Source of the DNA: Pandoraea bronchicola
GTDB lineage: Bacteria > Pseudomonadota > Gammaproteobacteria > Burkholderiales > Burkholderiaceae
DNA: 64,000 nucleotides
Assembly (NCBI RefSeq): GCF_902459805.1
Contig: NZ_CABPST010000012.1
Span: 113,201 to 177,200 of the forward strand
Reading direction: 5' to 3'
The notes under the pieces were generated by a model. That model was not told the DNA's origin, did not search any database, and saw only the letters and a program-made list of their open reading frames with translations. A program made the translations under genes and the position numbers. Positions 56,981 through 64,000 of the stretch are shown piece after piece. Every line of letters begins with the position of its first letter. Within the stretch, counting starts at the first letter, position 1.

Positions 56981-57358
56981 TTACTTAACTTCGACCTTGG
57001 CGCCGGCTTCTTCCAGCTTCTTCTTGGCTTCGTCAGCGGCAGCCTTGTCGACGCCTTCCTTGACAGCCTTCGGAGCGCCATCAACCAGATCCTTGGCTTC
57101 CTTCAGGCCCAGGCCGGTGATTTCGCGGACGGCCTTAATAACGCCGACCTTGTTTGCACCGACTTCTGCCAGGATGACGTTGAATTCGGTTTGCTCTTCA
57201 GCAGCAGCAGCACCGCCGCCAGCACCAGCCGGGCCAGCAACTGCCAGGGCAGCAGCCGACACGCCGAACTTCTCTTCGAACGCCTTGACCAGGTCGTTCA
57301 GTTCCATAACCGACATCGCGCCTACGGCTTCGATGATTTCGTCTTTCGTGATTGCCAT
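56981..57358 (-). CDS. rplL: 50S ribosomal protein L7/L12
   Basis: Flexible stalk protein that recruits translation GTPases. The 125-residue product has the N-terminal dimer domain ([20 protein letters not shown]), an Ala/Gly hinge ([15 protein letters not shown]) and the C-terminal domain with [20 protein letters not shown]. It lies 60 bases after rplJ. Confidence 0.99.
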   Translation of the reverse strand: MAITKDEIIEAVGAMSVMELNDLVKAFEEKFGVSAAALAVAGPAGAGGGAAAAEEQTEFNVILAEVGANKVGVIKAVREITGLGLKEAKDLVDGAPKAVKEGVDKAAADEAKKKLEEAGAKVEVK

Positions 57359-57418
57359 TTGTAAAACTCCTAGATTGTGTTCGGACCGAAGTCAGCGATC
57401 GTGTAACCGGGACGAGAA

Positions 57419-57916
57419 TTAAGCAGCTTCCGCTTGCTTCTTCTCGGCCACGGCAGCCAGGACGCGAGCAAAGCCGGAAACCGGCGCTTGCATGACACCC
57501 AGCAACTTCGCGAGCAGTTCGTCGCGGCTCGGGATCGAGGCCAGCGCTTGCACGCCTGCCTTGTCCATCACCTTGCCGTCGTACGAGCCGGCCTTCAAGA
57601 TCAACTTGTCGTTGCCCTTCGAAAAGTCGTTCAAGACTTTCGCAGCGGCTACGGGATCCGTCGAGATACCGTAGATCAGAGGACCGGTCATCTGCTCAGC
57701 CAGGTCAGCAAACGGGGTGTTTTCCACCGCGCGGCGTGCCAGCGTGTTCTTCAGAACGCGCAGGTAGACGCCTTGCTGACGCGCATTGGCGCGAAGCTTC
57801 GTCAGATCGCCAACCGTGATTCCGCGATATTCAGCCACAACGATGGTCGAAGCGCCGGCGACTTGCGCCGAAACTTCTGCCACGACGGCTTTCTTATCAT
57901 CAAGATTAAGTGCCAC
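57419..57916 (-). CDS. rplJ: 50S ribosomal protein L10
   Basis: Base of the L7/L12 stalk; in Escherichia coli the L10-L12 complex binds its own leader to repress translation. The 165-residue product begins [19 protein letters not shown] and shows [21 protein letters not shown] 331-base leader with two perfect stems precedes it. Confidence 0.98.
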   Translation of the reverse strand: MALNLDDKKAVVAEVSAQVAGASTIVVAEYRGITVGDLTKLRANARQQGVYLRVLKNTLARRAVENTPFADLAEQMTGPLIYGISTDPVAAAKVLNDFSKGNDKLILKAGSYDGKVMDKAGVQALASIPSRDELLAKLLGVMQAPVSGFARVLAAVAEKKQAEAA

Positions 57917-58247
57917 GGTTAACCTCCAAAATTGACATCACCTCATGGTGACGCCGTTCCACTAACGGCTTACCGACATGTCTGGAGTTTCAACCCTCGC
58001 GTCCGGTTGCCCGTGTGCGACGGTGTGACTGCATAACTTGTTCGGGTTCGCCATCTGCGTTGGCTGGCGTATTAAGGGAGCGTCAGTGAATGCCCATTCC
58101 CGCCAACGGTCTTTGATAACCGGAAGCGATTTCCGAAGAACTCGCTTCCGCCCAAAGTCTTTTGCTACTGGCTGTCGATCTCGAGGACCTCAGCCATCGC
58201 AGGGGACGCCATCACCCTGCGATTGCGATACTGTCGCTTACGCGAGC
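57917..58247 (-). promoter_or_regulatory. Structured leader before rplJ (putative L10 control region)
   Basis: The gap between rplA and rplJ has no gene. It has two perfect 9-bp inverted repeats, ATCGCAGGG/CCCTGCGAT (58196-58223) and CGGAAGCGA/TCGCTTCCG (58121-58150). This is where L10-L12 autoregulation acts in other bacteria. I could not identify a convincing promoter inside it. Confidence 0.5.
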
Positions 58248-58943
58248 TCAGGCAGCCAGGCTAGCCTGGTCCACACGCACGCCAACGCCCATCGTGCTCG
58301 ACAGGGCGATCTTGCGCAGGTAGACACCCTTGCTCGAGGCAGGCTTGGCCTTCGTCAGCGCTTCCAGCAGTGCCGAAAGGTTCTGTTGCAGCGCTGCCGG
58401 TTCGAACGATGCGCGGCCGATGGTGGCGTGGATGATGCCGCCCTTGTCGACGCGGAATTGCACCTGACCTGCCTTGGCGTTCTTCACAGCCGTAGCAACG
58501 TCCGGAGTCACCGTGCCAACCTTCGGGTTCGGCATCAGGCCGCGCGGGCCGAGAATCTGACCCAGCGTACCGACGATACGCATCGTGTCCGGCGAAGCGA
58601 TCACGATGTCGAAGTCCATGTTGCCGGCCTTGATCTGCTCGGCCAGGTCTTCCATACCGACGATTTCAGCGCCAGCAGCCTTGGCTTGCTCGGCCTTGTC
58701 GCCTTGGGCGAACACGGCAACGCGAACCGACTTACCGGTACCTGCCGGCAGAACAACCGAACCACGAACCACTTGGTCCGACTTCTTCGCATCCACGCCC
58801 AGTTGCACGGCGACGTCGATCGACTCGTCGAACTTGGCGCTTGCGCATTCCTTGACCAGGGCCAGGGCATCGCCGACCGGGTACAGCTTGTTGCGATCGA
58901 CCTTGGCGGCCAGTGCTTGTTGACGCTTCGAGATCTTAGCCAT
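58248..58943 (-). CDS. rplA: 50S ribosomal protein L1
   Basis: L1-stalk protein moving E-site tRNA out; it represses the L11 operon in Escherichia coli. The 231-residue product contains [18 protein letters not shown], the L1 signature. Its start overlaps the rplK stop by one base (58943), implying coupled translation. Confidence 0.99.
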   Translation of the reverse strand: MAKISKRQQALAAKVDRNKLYPVGDALALVKECASAKFDESIDVAVQLGVDAKKSDQVVRGSVVLPAGTGKSVRVAVFAQGDKAEQAKAAGAEIVGMEDLAEQIKAGNMDFDIVIASPDTMRIVGTLGQILGPRGLMPNPKVGTVTPDVATAVKNAKAGQVQFRVDKGGIIHATIGRASFEPAALQQNLSALLEALTKAKPASSKGVYLRKIALSSTMGVGVRVDQASLAA

Positions 58944-59374
58944 TACAGACCCTCCACCGTGATGCCCATCGAACGTGCGCTGCCAGCGATGGTGCGAACC
59001 GCGGCGTCCAGATCGGAGGCGGTAAGGTCAGGCATCTTGGTCTTCGCGATTTCTTCCGCTTGTGCGCGGGTGATCTTGCCCACCTTGTCGGTGTGCGGCT
59101 TGCTCGAACCCTTTTGCAGGTTGGCAGCCTTCTTGATCAGCACCGTTGCCGGCGGGGTCTTCAGGACGAACGTGAAGCTCTTGTCCGCAAATGCGGTGAT
59201 CACCACCGGAATCGGCAGACCCGGCTCGAGGCTCTGCGTTTGGGCGTTGAACGCCTTGCAGAACTCCATGATGTTCAGGCCGCGTTGACCCAGTGCCGGG
59301 CCCACGGGGGGCGACGGATTGGCTTTACCTGCAGGAATCTGCAGCTTGATAAAGCCGATGATTTTCTTTGCCAT
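58943..59374 (-). CDS. rplK: 50S ribosomal protein L11
   Basis: GTPase-centre protein involved in factor binding and stringent response sensing. The 143-residue product begins [20 protein letters not shown] and has [20 protein letters not shown]. The thiostrepton-contact prolines near residues 22-26 are present. It overlaps rplA by one base and is about 140 bases from nusG. Confidence 0.99.
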   Translation of the reverse strand: MAKKIIGFIKLQIPAGKANPSPPVGPALGQRGLNIMEFCKAFNAQTQSLEPGLPIPVVITAFADKSFTFVLKTPPATVLIKKAANLQKGSSKPHTDKVGKITRAQAEEIAKTKMPDLTASDLDAAVRTIAGSARSMGITVEGL

Positions 59375-59477
59375 GGTTTACTCCGGAACGAATATGTGGC
59401 GCATATTCGGGGTTGAGTCATAGCGCGTTTTCACCGAAAACCGGCTACTGGCGCTCCTCGGCGACGGCTGTCACCAA

Positions 59478-59510
59478 CGCAAAAACGCGCCGGACGTCGC
59501 GCCGGCGCAT
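59478..59510 (-). terminator. Terminator after nusG
   Basis: Stem GCGCCGG/CCGGCGC (59487-59493/59502-59508) with an 8-base loop, followed on the minus strand by GTTTTTG. It separates the secE-nusG unit from the L11 operon, at least partly. Confidence 0.7.
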
Positions 59511-59517
59511 TTTATTC

Positions 59518-60075
59518 TTAGATCTTTTCGACTTGTCCGAACTCCAGTTCTACCGGAGTCGCCCGTCCGAAAATGGTGACGGAAACACGGAGGCGAGATT
59601 TTTCGTAATTCACTTCTTCCACCGAGCCGTTGAAGTCCGTGAAAGGACCATCCTTGACTCGAACCAGCTCGCCTACCTCGAACAACGTCTTGGGACGCGG
59701 TTTTTCCACCCCGTCCTTGATTTGCGACATGATCTTGTCGACCTCGGCCTGACGGATCGGAATCGGGCGATTACCCGTGCCGCCGACAAAACCGGTGACT
59801 TTGGCGGTGTTCTTCACCAAGTGCCACGTGTCGTCCGTCATTTCCATCTCACACAGCACATAGCCGGGGAAGAAACGACGCTCGGTGACCGACTTGTGGC
59901 CACCCTTTGTTTCAACAACTTCTTCGGTCGGAACGAGAATCTCACCGAAGTAGTCTTCCATGCCCGCGCGCGCAATGCGCTCGCGCAGCGCCTTGGCTAC
60001 GCTCTTTTCCATGCCGGAATACGCATGAACGACGTACCAGCGCTTCTTACTCGGTGCAGCCCCGGTATCAGACAT
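59518..60075 (-). CDS. nusG: Transcription termination/antitermination factor NusG
   Basis: Binds RNA polymerase to raise processivity and links it to Rho or to ribosomal S10. Start [20 protein letters not shown] gives 185 residues; the Met five codons earlier overlaps secE. The NGN domain ([19 protein letters not shown]) and KOW domain ([20 protein letters not shown]) are complete. One base separates the secE stop from this start. Confidence 0.98.
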   Translation of the reverse strand: MSDTGAAPSKKRWYVVHAYSGMEKSVAKALRERIARAGMEDYFGEILVPTEEVVETKGGHKSVTERRFFPGYVLCEMEMTDDTWHLVKNTAKVTGFVGGTGNRPIPIRQAEVDKIMSQIKDGVEKPRPKTLFEVGELVRVKDGPFTDFNGSVEEVNYEKSRLRVSVTIFGRATPVELEFGQVEKI

Positions 60076-60076
60076 A

Positions 60077-60457
60077 TCACTTCCAGCCAAGAATTAAAGA
60101 GAACACCGCCCATTCGATCGTCTTGTCGCTGATCCAGAGATACAGCGCCATGATGATGACGAACGCGAAGACGATCGCGGTCGTTTGAGCGGCCTCTTTA
60201 CGGGTCGGCCAAACGACCTTACCCACTTCCCGATACGCATCCTTGGCAAAAGCCAGGAAGCCTTTGCCGGTTTGCGATGCCAATGCAACACCTGCTGCGA
60301 TGGCCAGAACGACGACGATGGCAGCAACGCGCACGTACAGTGCCTGTTGCTCCAGCGCGTAGAACGCCACGACGCCAGCAATAACCAGCAGCCCGGCCAG
60401 AGCCAGCAGCAGCTTGTCGCCAGTCGTACGCACAGTTTCTACGGGAGAATTCGCCAT
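60077..60457 (-). CDS. secE: Preprotein translocase subunit SecE
   Basis: Clamp subunit that stabilises SecY in the inner membrane. The 126-residue protein is the three-helix form as in Escherichia coli: helices at about 15-33, 37-55 and 95-115. [20 protein letters not shown] is the conserved cytoplasmic amphipathic helix. It is preceded by tRNA-Trp and followed one base later by nusG. Confidence 0.97.
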   Translation of the reverse strand: MANSPVETVRTTGDKLLLALAGLLVIAGVVAFYALEQQALYVRVAAIVVVLAIAAGVALASQTGKGFLAFAKDAYREVGKVVWPTRKEAAQTTAIVFAFVIIMALYLWISDKTIEWAVFSLILGWK

Positions 60458-60479
60458 TTCCAGCTTGCAGACAGTTGTT

Positions 60480-60555
60480 TGGCAGGGGCAGAGGGAATCG
60501 AACCCCCAACCTTCGGTTTTGGAGACCGACGCTCTGCCAGTTGAGCTATACCCCT
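60480..60555 (-). tRNA. tRNA-Trp (CCA)
   Basis: A 76-nt cloverleaf beginning AGGGGTATAGCTCAACTGG, with anticodon loop CTCCAAA (anticodon CCA), T-loop GGTTCGATTCC and encoded 3' CCA. It lies between tuf and secE, the usual position. Confidence 0.97.
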
Positions 60556-60566
60556 AAAACAGCAGA

Positions 60567-60592
60567 GGGGCCAGCCGCCAAAAGCTGACCCC
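60567..60592 (-). other. Hairpin between tuf and tRNA-Trp
   Basis: GGGGTCAGC/GCTGGCCCC (with one G-U pair) and an 8-base loop, followed only by a short TTTT. It may mark RNA processing between the tuf mRNA and the tRNA. Confidence 0.4.
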
Positions 60593-60619
60593 GTAAGCGC
60601 GGACCGTTAAGGTACCGGC

Positions 60620-61810
<1,191 letters not shown>

Positions 61811-61883
61811 TTCCGACTCCTAACGGGGTTATCTATTGCCGAGTTGCTCGGCATGTTGATTGCCGCGCTTCACACTATCTTTT

Positions 61884-61958
<75 letters not shown>

Positions 61959-61992
61959 GAATCCTGTACTGCTACTGCGTCTGCGCGTCACC

Positions 61993-62066
61993 TGGAGCGG
62001 GTGAAGGGAATCGAACCCTCGTCATAAGCTTGGAAGGCTTCTGCTCTACCATTGAGCTACACCCGC
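61993..62066 (-). tRNA. tRNA-Gly (TCC)
   Basis: A 74-nt cloverleaf beginning GCGGGTGTAGCTCAATGG, anticodon loop CTTCCAA (anticodon TCC), T-loop GGTTCGATTCC and encoded CCA. Confidence 0.96.
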
Positions 62067-62140
62067 TTGGATTCCGACTCTCGCTTCTTGATAACGAGCA
62101 CCGGAGACCTGGGTTTCCGACGCTCGTTACTTCCGCATTC

Positions 62141-62226
62141 TGGTGGAGGAGGTTGGATTCGAACCAACGTAGGCGTAAGCCAACAGATTTACAGTCTGCC
62201 CCCTTTAGCCACTCGGGCACCCCTCC
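62141..62226 (-). tRNA. tRNA-Tyr (GTA)
   Basis: An 86-nt class II tRNA beginning GGAGGGGTGCCCGAGTGG, anticodon loop CTGTAAA (anticodon GTA), long variable arm and encoded CCA. It is the first gene of the tRNA-tuf transcript. Confidence 0.97.
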
Positions 62227-62240
62227 GCAGAGAATTTGCA

Positions 62241-62269
62241 ATTATGGAGATGTCCCCCGACCTTGTCAA
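62241..62269 (-). promoter_or_regulatory. Promoter of the tRNA-Tyr-Gly-Thr-tuf operon
   Basis: On the minus strand TTGACA (62264-62269), 17 bases, CATAAT (62241-62246), placing the start about 8 bases before tRNA-Tyr. This is a near-consensus sigma-70 promoter. Confidence 0.88.
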
Positions 62270-62380
62270 CACCTTCCATGCATTAAATACGCAGTTTTTG
62301 TGCCTGATGCTCTGCGGATTTTCACTATGTGCGGCAAGTCTTTGATTTGCTTGAATATGTCGAATTCAGTCGGGTCTCGA

Positions 62381-63154
62381 TCATTCCCAACGACGAGTCG
62401 GCGTTAACAACCGGCGGCGCCACGCGTCGACGTACCGACTCAGGCTGTCGCGTCCCATATGGAATTCGCGACGGAGCTTCTGCGTGATGTTGCGCTTGGC
62501 TTTCTGGCGGCCGGTGATGGTAGTTCCCAGGTCGTCGCCTCGATCAAGCACCATATCTGGCGATATGGAAATCATGCGAATGCCGTGCTCCCAGTTGCGA
62601 TTGAGCATATCGTCGACGGGATGGATCATGCGTCTGCCGTACTCAAGAAGCGTTAATGCGGCATCGCGACGGATGAGATATGCCTGGGTCCCCCCCGGCT
62701 GCTTGCGATGATCATTGAGGACGTCACCTCCCGGCAACTGCGCAACCTGCCAGTGCCCCGCAGAACCGGCGTCTTTCAGCCGCATGAGTCCCCACGGCAC
62801 CGAGACGTCCAACGCCGAAGCCAAGCGCTGTGAGAAGTCGGGGGTGAGCTCGATATCGTCTTCCAGCACGCACCAGATGTCGTCATTGGAGCGCGCCAGA
62901 TCCTGCCATATCCGGTAATGGCTGTCGTAGCACCCGACCTCGCCTAGCGTCAGGTGGTTGGCGTACGTTTGCAGGCGCGTGGAGGCGTCGTACTCAGGCG
63001 GGTACTCCTCGAAGCGCTCTGCATCGAAGAAACGGAACGGTACGCCGGCATCCGTCAATTGCGCCGTGATGTGGGCGCGACGGACTTCGCTATCCACGAG
63101 GGAAATGACAACAACAGGCGGAAGCCTCCGCTTTGAAATAAGTATCTGGTTCAT
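62381..63154 (-). CDS. Glycosyltransferase family 25 protein
   Basis: Probable lipopolysaccharide or glycan glycosyltransferase. The 257-residue protein begins MNQILISKRRLPPVVVISL and has SLVDSEVRRAHITAQL, LTLGEVGCYDSHYRIWQ and the metal-binding acidic motif CVLEDDIELTPDF, the GT25 hallmark. GTQAYLIRRDAALTLLE also fits. No ribosome binding site is seen before the ATG, which follows an A/T-rich segment. It stands alone upstream of the tRNA genes, so it was probably gained separately. Confidence 0.85.
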   Translation of the reverse strand: MNQILISKRRLPPVVVISLVDSEVRRAHITAQLTDAGVPFRFFDAERFEEYPPEYDASTRLQTYANHLTLGEVGCYDSHYRIWQDLARSNDDIWCVLEDDIELTPDFSQRLASALDVSVPWGLMRLKDAGSAGHWQVAQLPGGDVLNDHRKQPGGTQAYLIRRDAALTLLEYGRRMIHPVDDMLNRNWEHGIRMISISPDMVLDRGDDLGTTITGRQKAKRNITQKLRREFHMGRDSLSRYVDAWRRRLLTPTRRWE

Positions 63155-63311
63155 TTTTTATAGTTAATACGCCCCCACAGCAATTTGGGGTTGAGCTCAT
63201 TTCGTCAATTGAAACGGCAATACGATAACGACAAAAAATGTCAAATATTGATACTCCTCATTATTTTTTTGGGGGCATTCATCGGGAGGCAGACCACGGA
63301 TGCATATCGGC
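63155..63311. other. A/T-rich intergenic segment upstream of the glycosyltransferase
   Basis: Richer in A and T than the rest of the window. On the minus strand TTGACA (63239-63244) with a weak TATTGC 16 bases on could be the glycosyltransferase promoter. No gene is seen. Confidence 0.35.
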
Positions 63312-63699
63312 CAGCATGAGCGCGAGATGATTGAATTAGTTTTAGCGTCTCAAGGTTACGTGCATTCATGGCGGTCATGACAGTCATGGCGCTTTCGACG
63401 ACAAAGCGGCACTTGGCTTTGCCTAAGCGTCCATCCGGCGCGATTACGTAAATGGTTGCGACACGTCCCCGGCACCGCTTCTTTAGGGCATTGACGTGGT
63501 ACCTGAAGCGCGACGTCAGAGCATTTCGGCGGCGTTGTTCGGATACGTTGAGCGGTGGGGAATCAGACGGAAGTGTGAAGAATTCGCCTCAGATAGCGAT
63601 GTTGGCAACGTCGATGTACAAACGTTGCACCGAGCGCTTGGCTTCGAAGAGACTGAACGTGTCGTTTTCTTCAGAAAACGCATGGTAAAGGCCGAATGA
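63312..63699 (+). pseudogene. Decayed aminoglycoside 6'-N-acetyltransferase-like gene (GNAT)
   Basis: Reading 63361-63699 in one frame gives GAFDDKAALGFA-stop-ASIRRDYVNGCDTSPAPLL-stop-GIDVVPEARRQSISAALFGY and then CEEFASDSDVGNVDVQTLHR and ALGFEETERVVFFRKRM. This follows the AAC(6')-Iaa-like family (GFADASIRHDYVNGCDSSP, ALGFEETERVIFYRK). Both stops (63424 and 63484) replace conserved Glu or Asp codons, consistent with single-base changes. The N-terminal part seems to continue in another frame (HEREMIELVLASQGYVHSW, 63315-63371), implying a frameshift. The acetyl-CoA loop is also damaged (RRQSIS in place of a glycine-rich pattern). It cannot make the full enzyme. Confidence 0.75.
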
Positions 63700-64000
63700 A
63701 TGCGAGCCTTCGTTGCGGCGCGATCTGAATCGATACTCGATCTCGATGGGCTTACCGAGATCCAGCGGTCGGACGCTCTGAGCCTGGCGAGGTCAGGACA
63801 GCGCGAACCATCGAATCGTGACGGCAGCGTCTCATGATCTGCGTGCCCATTGAGGCTCCTGCCGAGAGCGCGAGCACTGCATGTCTCTCGCGGCATCCAG
63901 TCATCAGACACTCTGCGCTAAGCGTGGTCAGGCAGGATCAGCGCGCCGCGAATCAGCGTTTGGTTGGCGTTATTGAGACGGAGATTGGCTCACGCTACGA
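63700..64000. other. Right-edge stretch without a recognisable gene
   Basis: I find no supported gene. On the minus strand a short open stretch ANLRLNNANQTLIRGALILPDHA (about 63922-63990) looks protein-like but ends at a stop and enters from outside the window, so it may be a gene end or a remnant. Confidence 0.3.

Overview
This 64-kb window is chromosomal DNA of a betaproteobacterium of the order Burkholderiales, most likely Burkholderiaceae; a Pandoraea-like genome is my best guess. Evidence is the high G+C, the gene order resB / cytochrome c4 / engB / hemB / dsbD / cutA / alpha-spc-S10-str ribosomal operons, the tRNA-Tyr-Gly-Thr-tuf-tRNA-Trp-secE-nusG-rplKAJL-rpoBC order, DUF4148 and MocR-type genes, and 270-residue S3 and 325-residue RpoA forms. 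The genus is inferred from protein and synteny style only.

Region by region. 1-6.5 kb: respiratory and cofactor genes (partial resB, di-heme cytochrome c4, GTPase engB, hemB, thiol-disulfide transporter dsbD, cutA), with a candidate anti-Shine-Dalgarno small RNA between engB and hemB. 6.5-25.9 kb, all on the minus strand: rplQ-rpoA-rpsD-rpsK-rpsM-rpmJ-infA-secY-rplO-rpmD-rpsE-rplR-rplF-rpsH-rpsN-rplE-rplX-rplN-rpsQ-rpmC-rplP-rpsC-rplV-rpsS-rplB-rplW-rplD-rplC, then rpsJ-tuf-fusA-rpsG-rpsL. Strong sigma-70 promoters can be read in front of rpsL, rplC, rplN and (extended -10) rpsD, so this block is several transcription units. 26.1-48 kb: about 22 kb of accessory genes that separate the str operon from rpoBC: a MocR regulator, an unrecognised 422-residue protein, a HAD hydrolase, an AraC regulator, small membrane and secreted proteins, dienelactone hydrolase, DUF302, then a LysR-controlled aromatic catabolic locus (tyrB-like aminotransferase and MHS transporter on one strand; hpaH-hpaI-hpaE-hpaD-like genes, a FAH-family hydrolase and a ketopantoate-reductase-like gene on the other), a Fur-boxed FecA-like TonB receptor, and a manC-type GDP-mannose pyrophosphorylase. 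48-62.2 kb, minus strand: rpoC-rpoB-rplL-rplJ-rplA-rplK-nusG-secE-tRNA-Trp-tuf-tRNA-Thr-tRNA-Gly-tRNA-Tyr with a clear promoter before tRNA-Tyr. 62.4-64 kb: a family 25 glycosyltransferase and the decayed remains of an aminoglycoside 6'-N-acetyltransferase-like gene.

How it works together: the two ribosomal blocks make ribosomal proteins, RNA polymerase core, the Sec channel and elongation factors. The accessory block is regulatory and nutritional. An identical 18-bp site lies at matching positions before both arms of the aromatic locus, which suggests that one LysR regulator controls transamination, uptake and ring-cleavage steps together.

Most notable observations: two clearly diverged tuf genes, one with a 6-residue insertion in domain 2 yet sharing a 260-bp identical tract; a candidate small RNA with a CUCCUCCC loop sharing a palindromic divergent promoter with hemB; the shared LysR-type operator; tandem perfect hairpins behind a promoter inside the alpha operon; and an aac(6')-like pseudogene with two Glu-to-stop changes.
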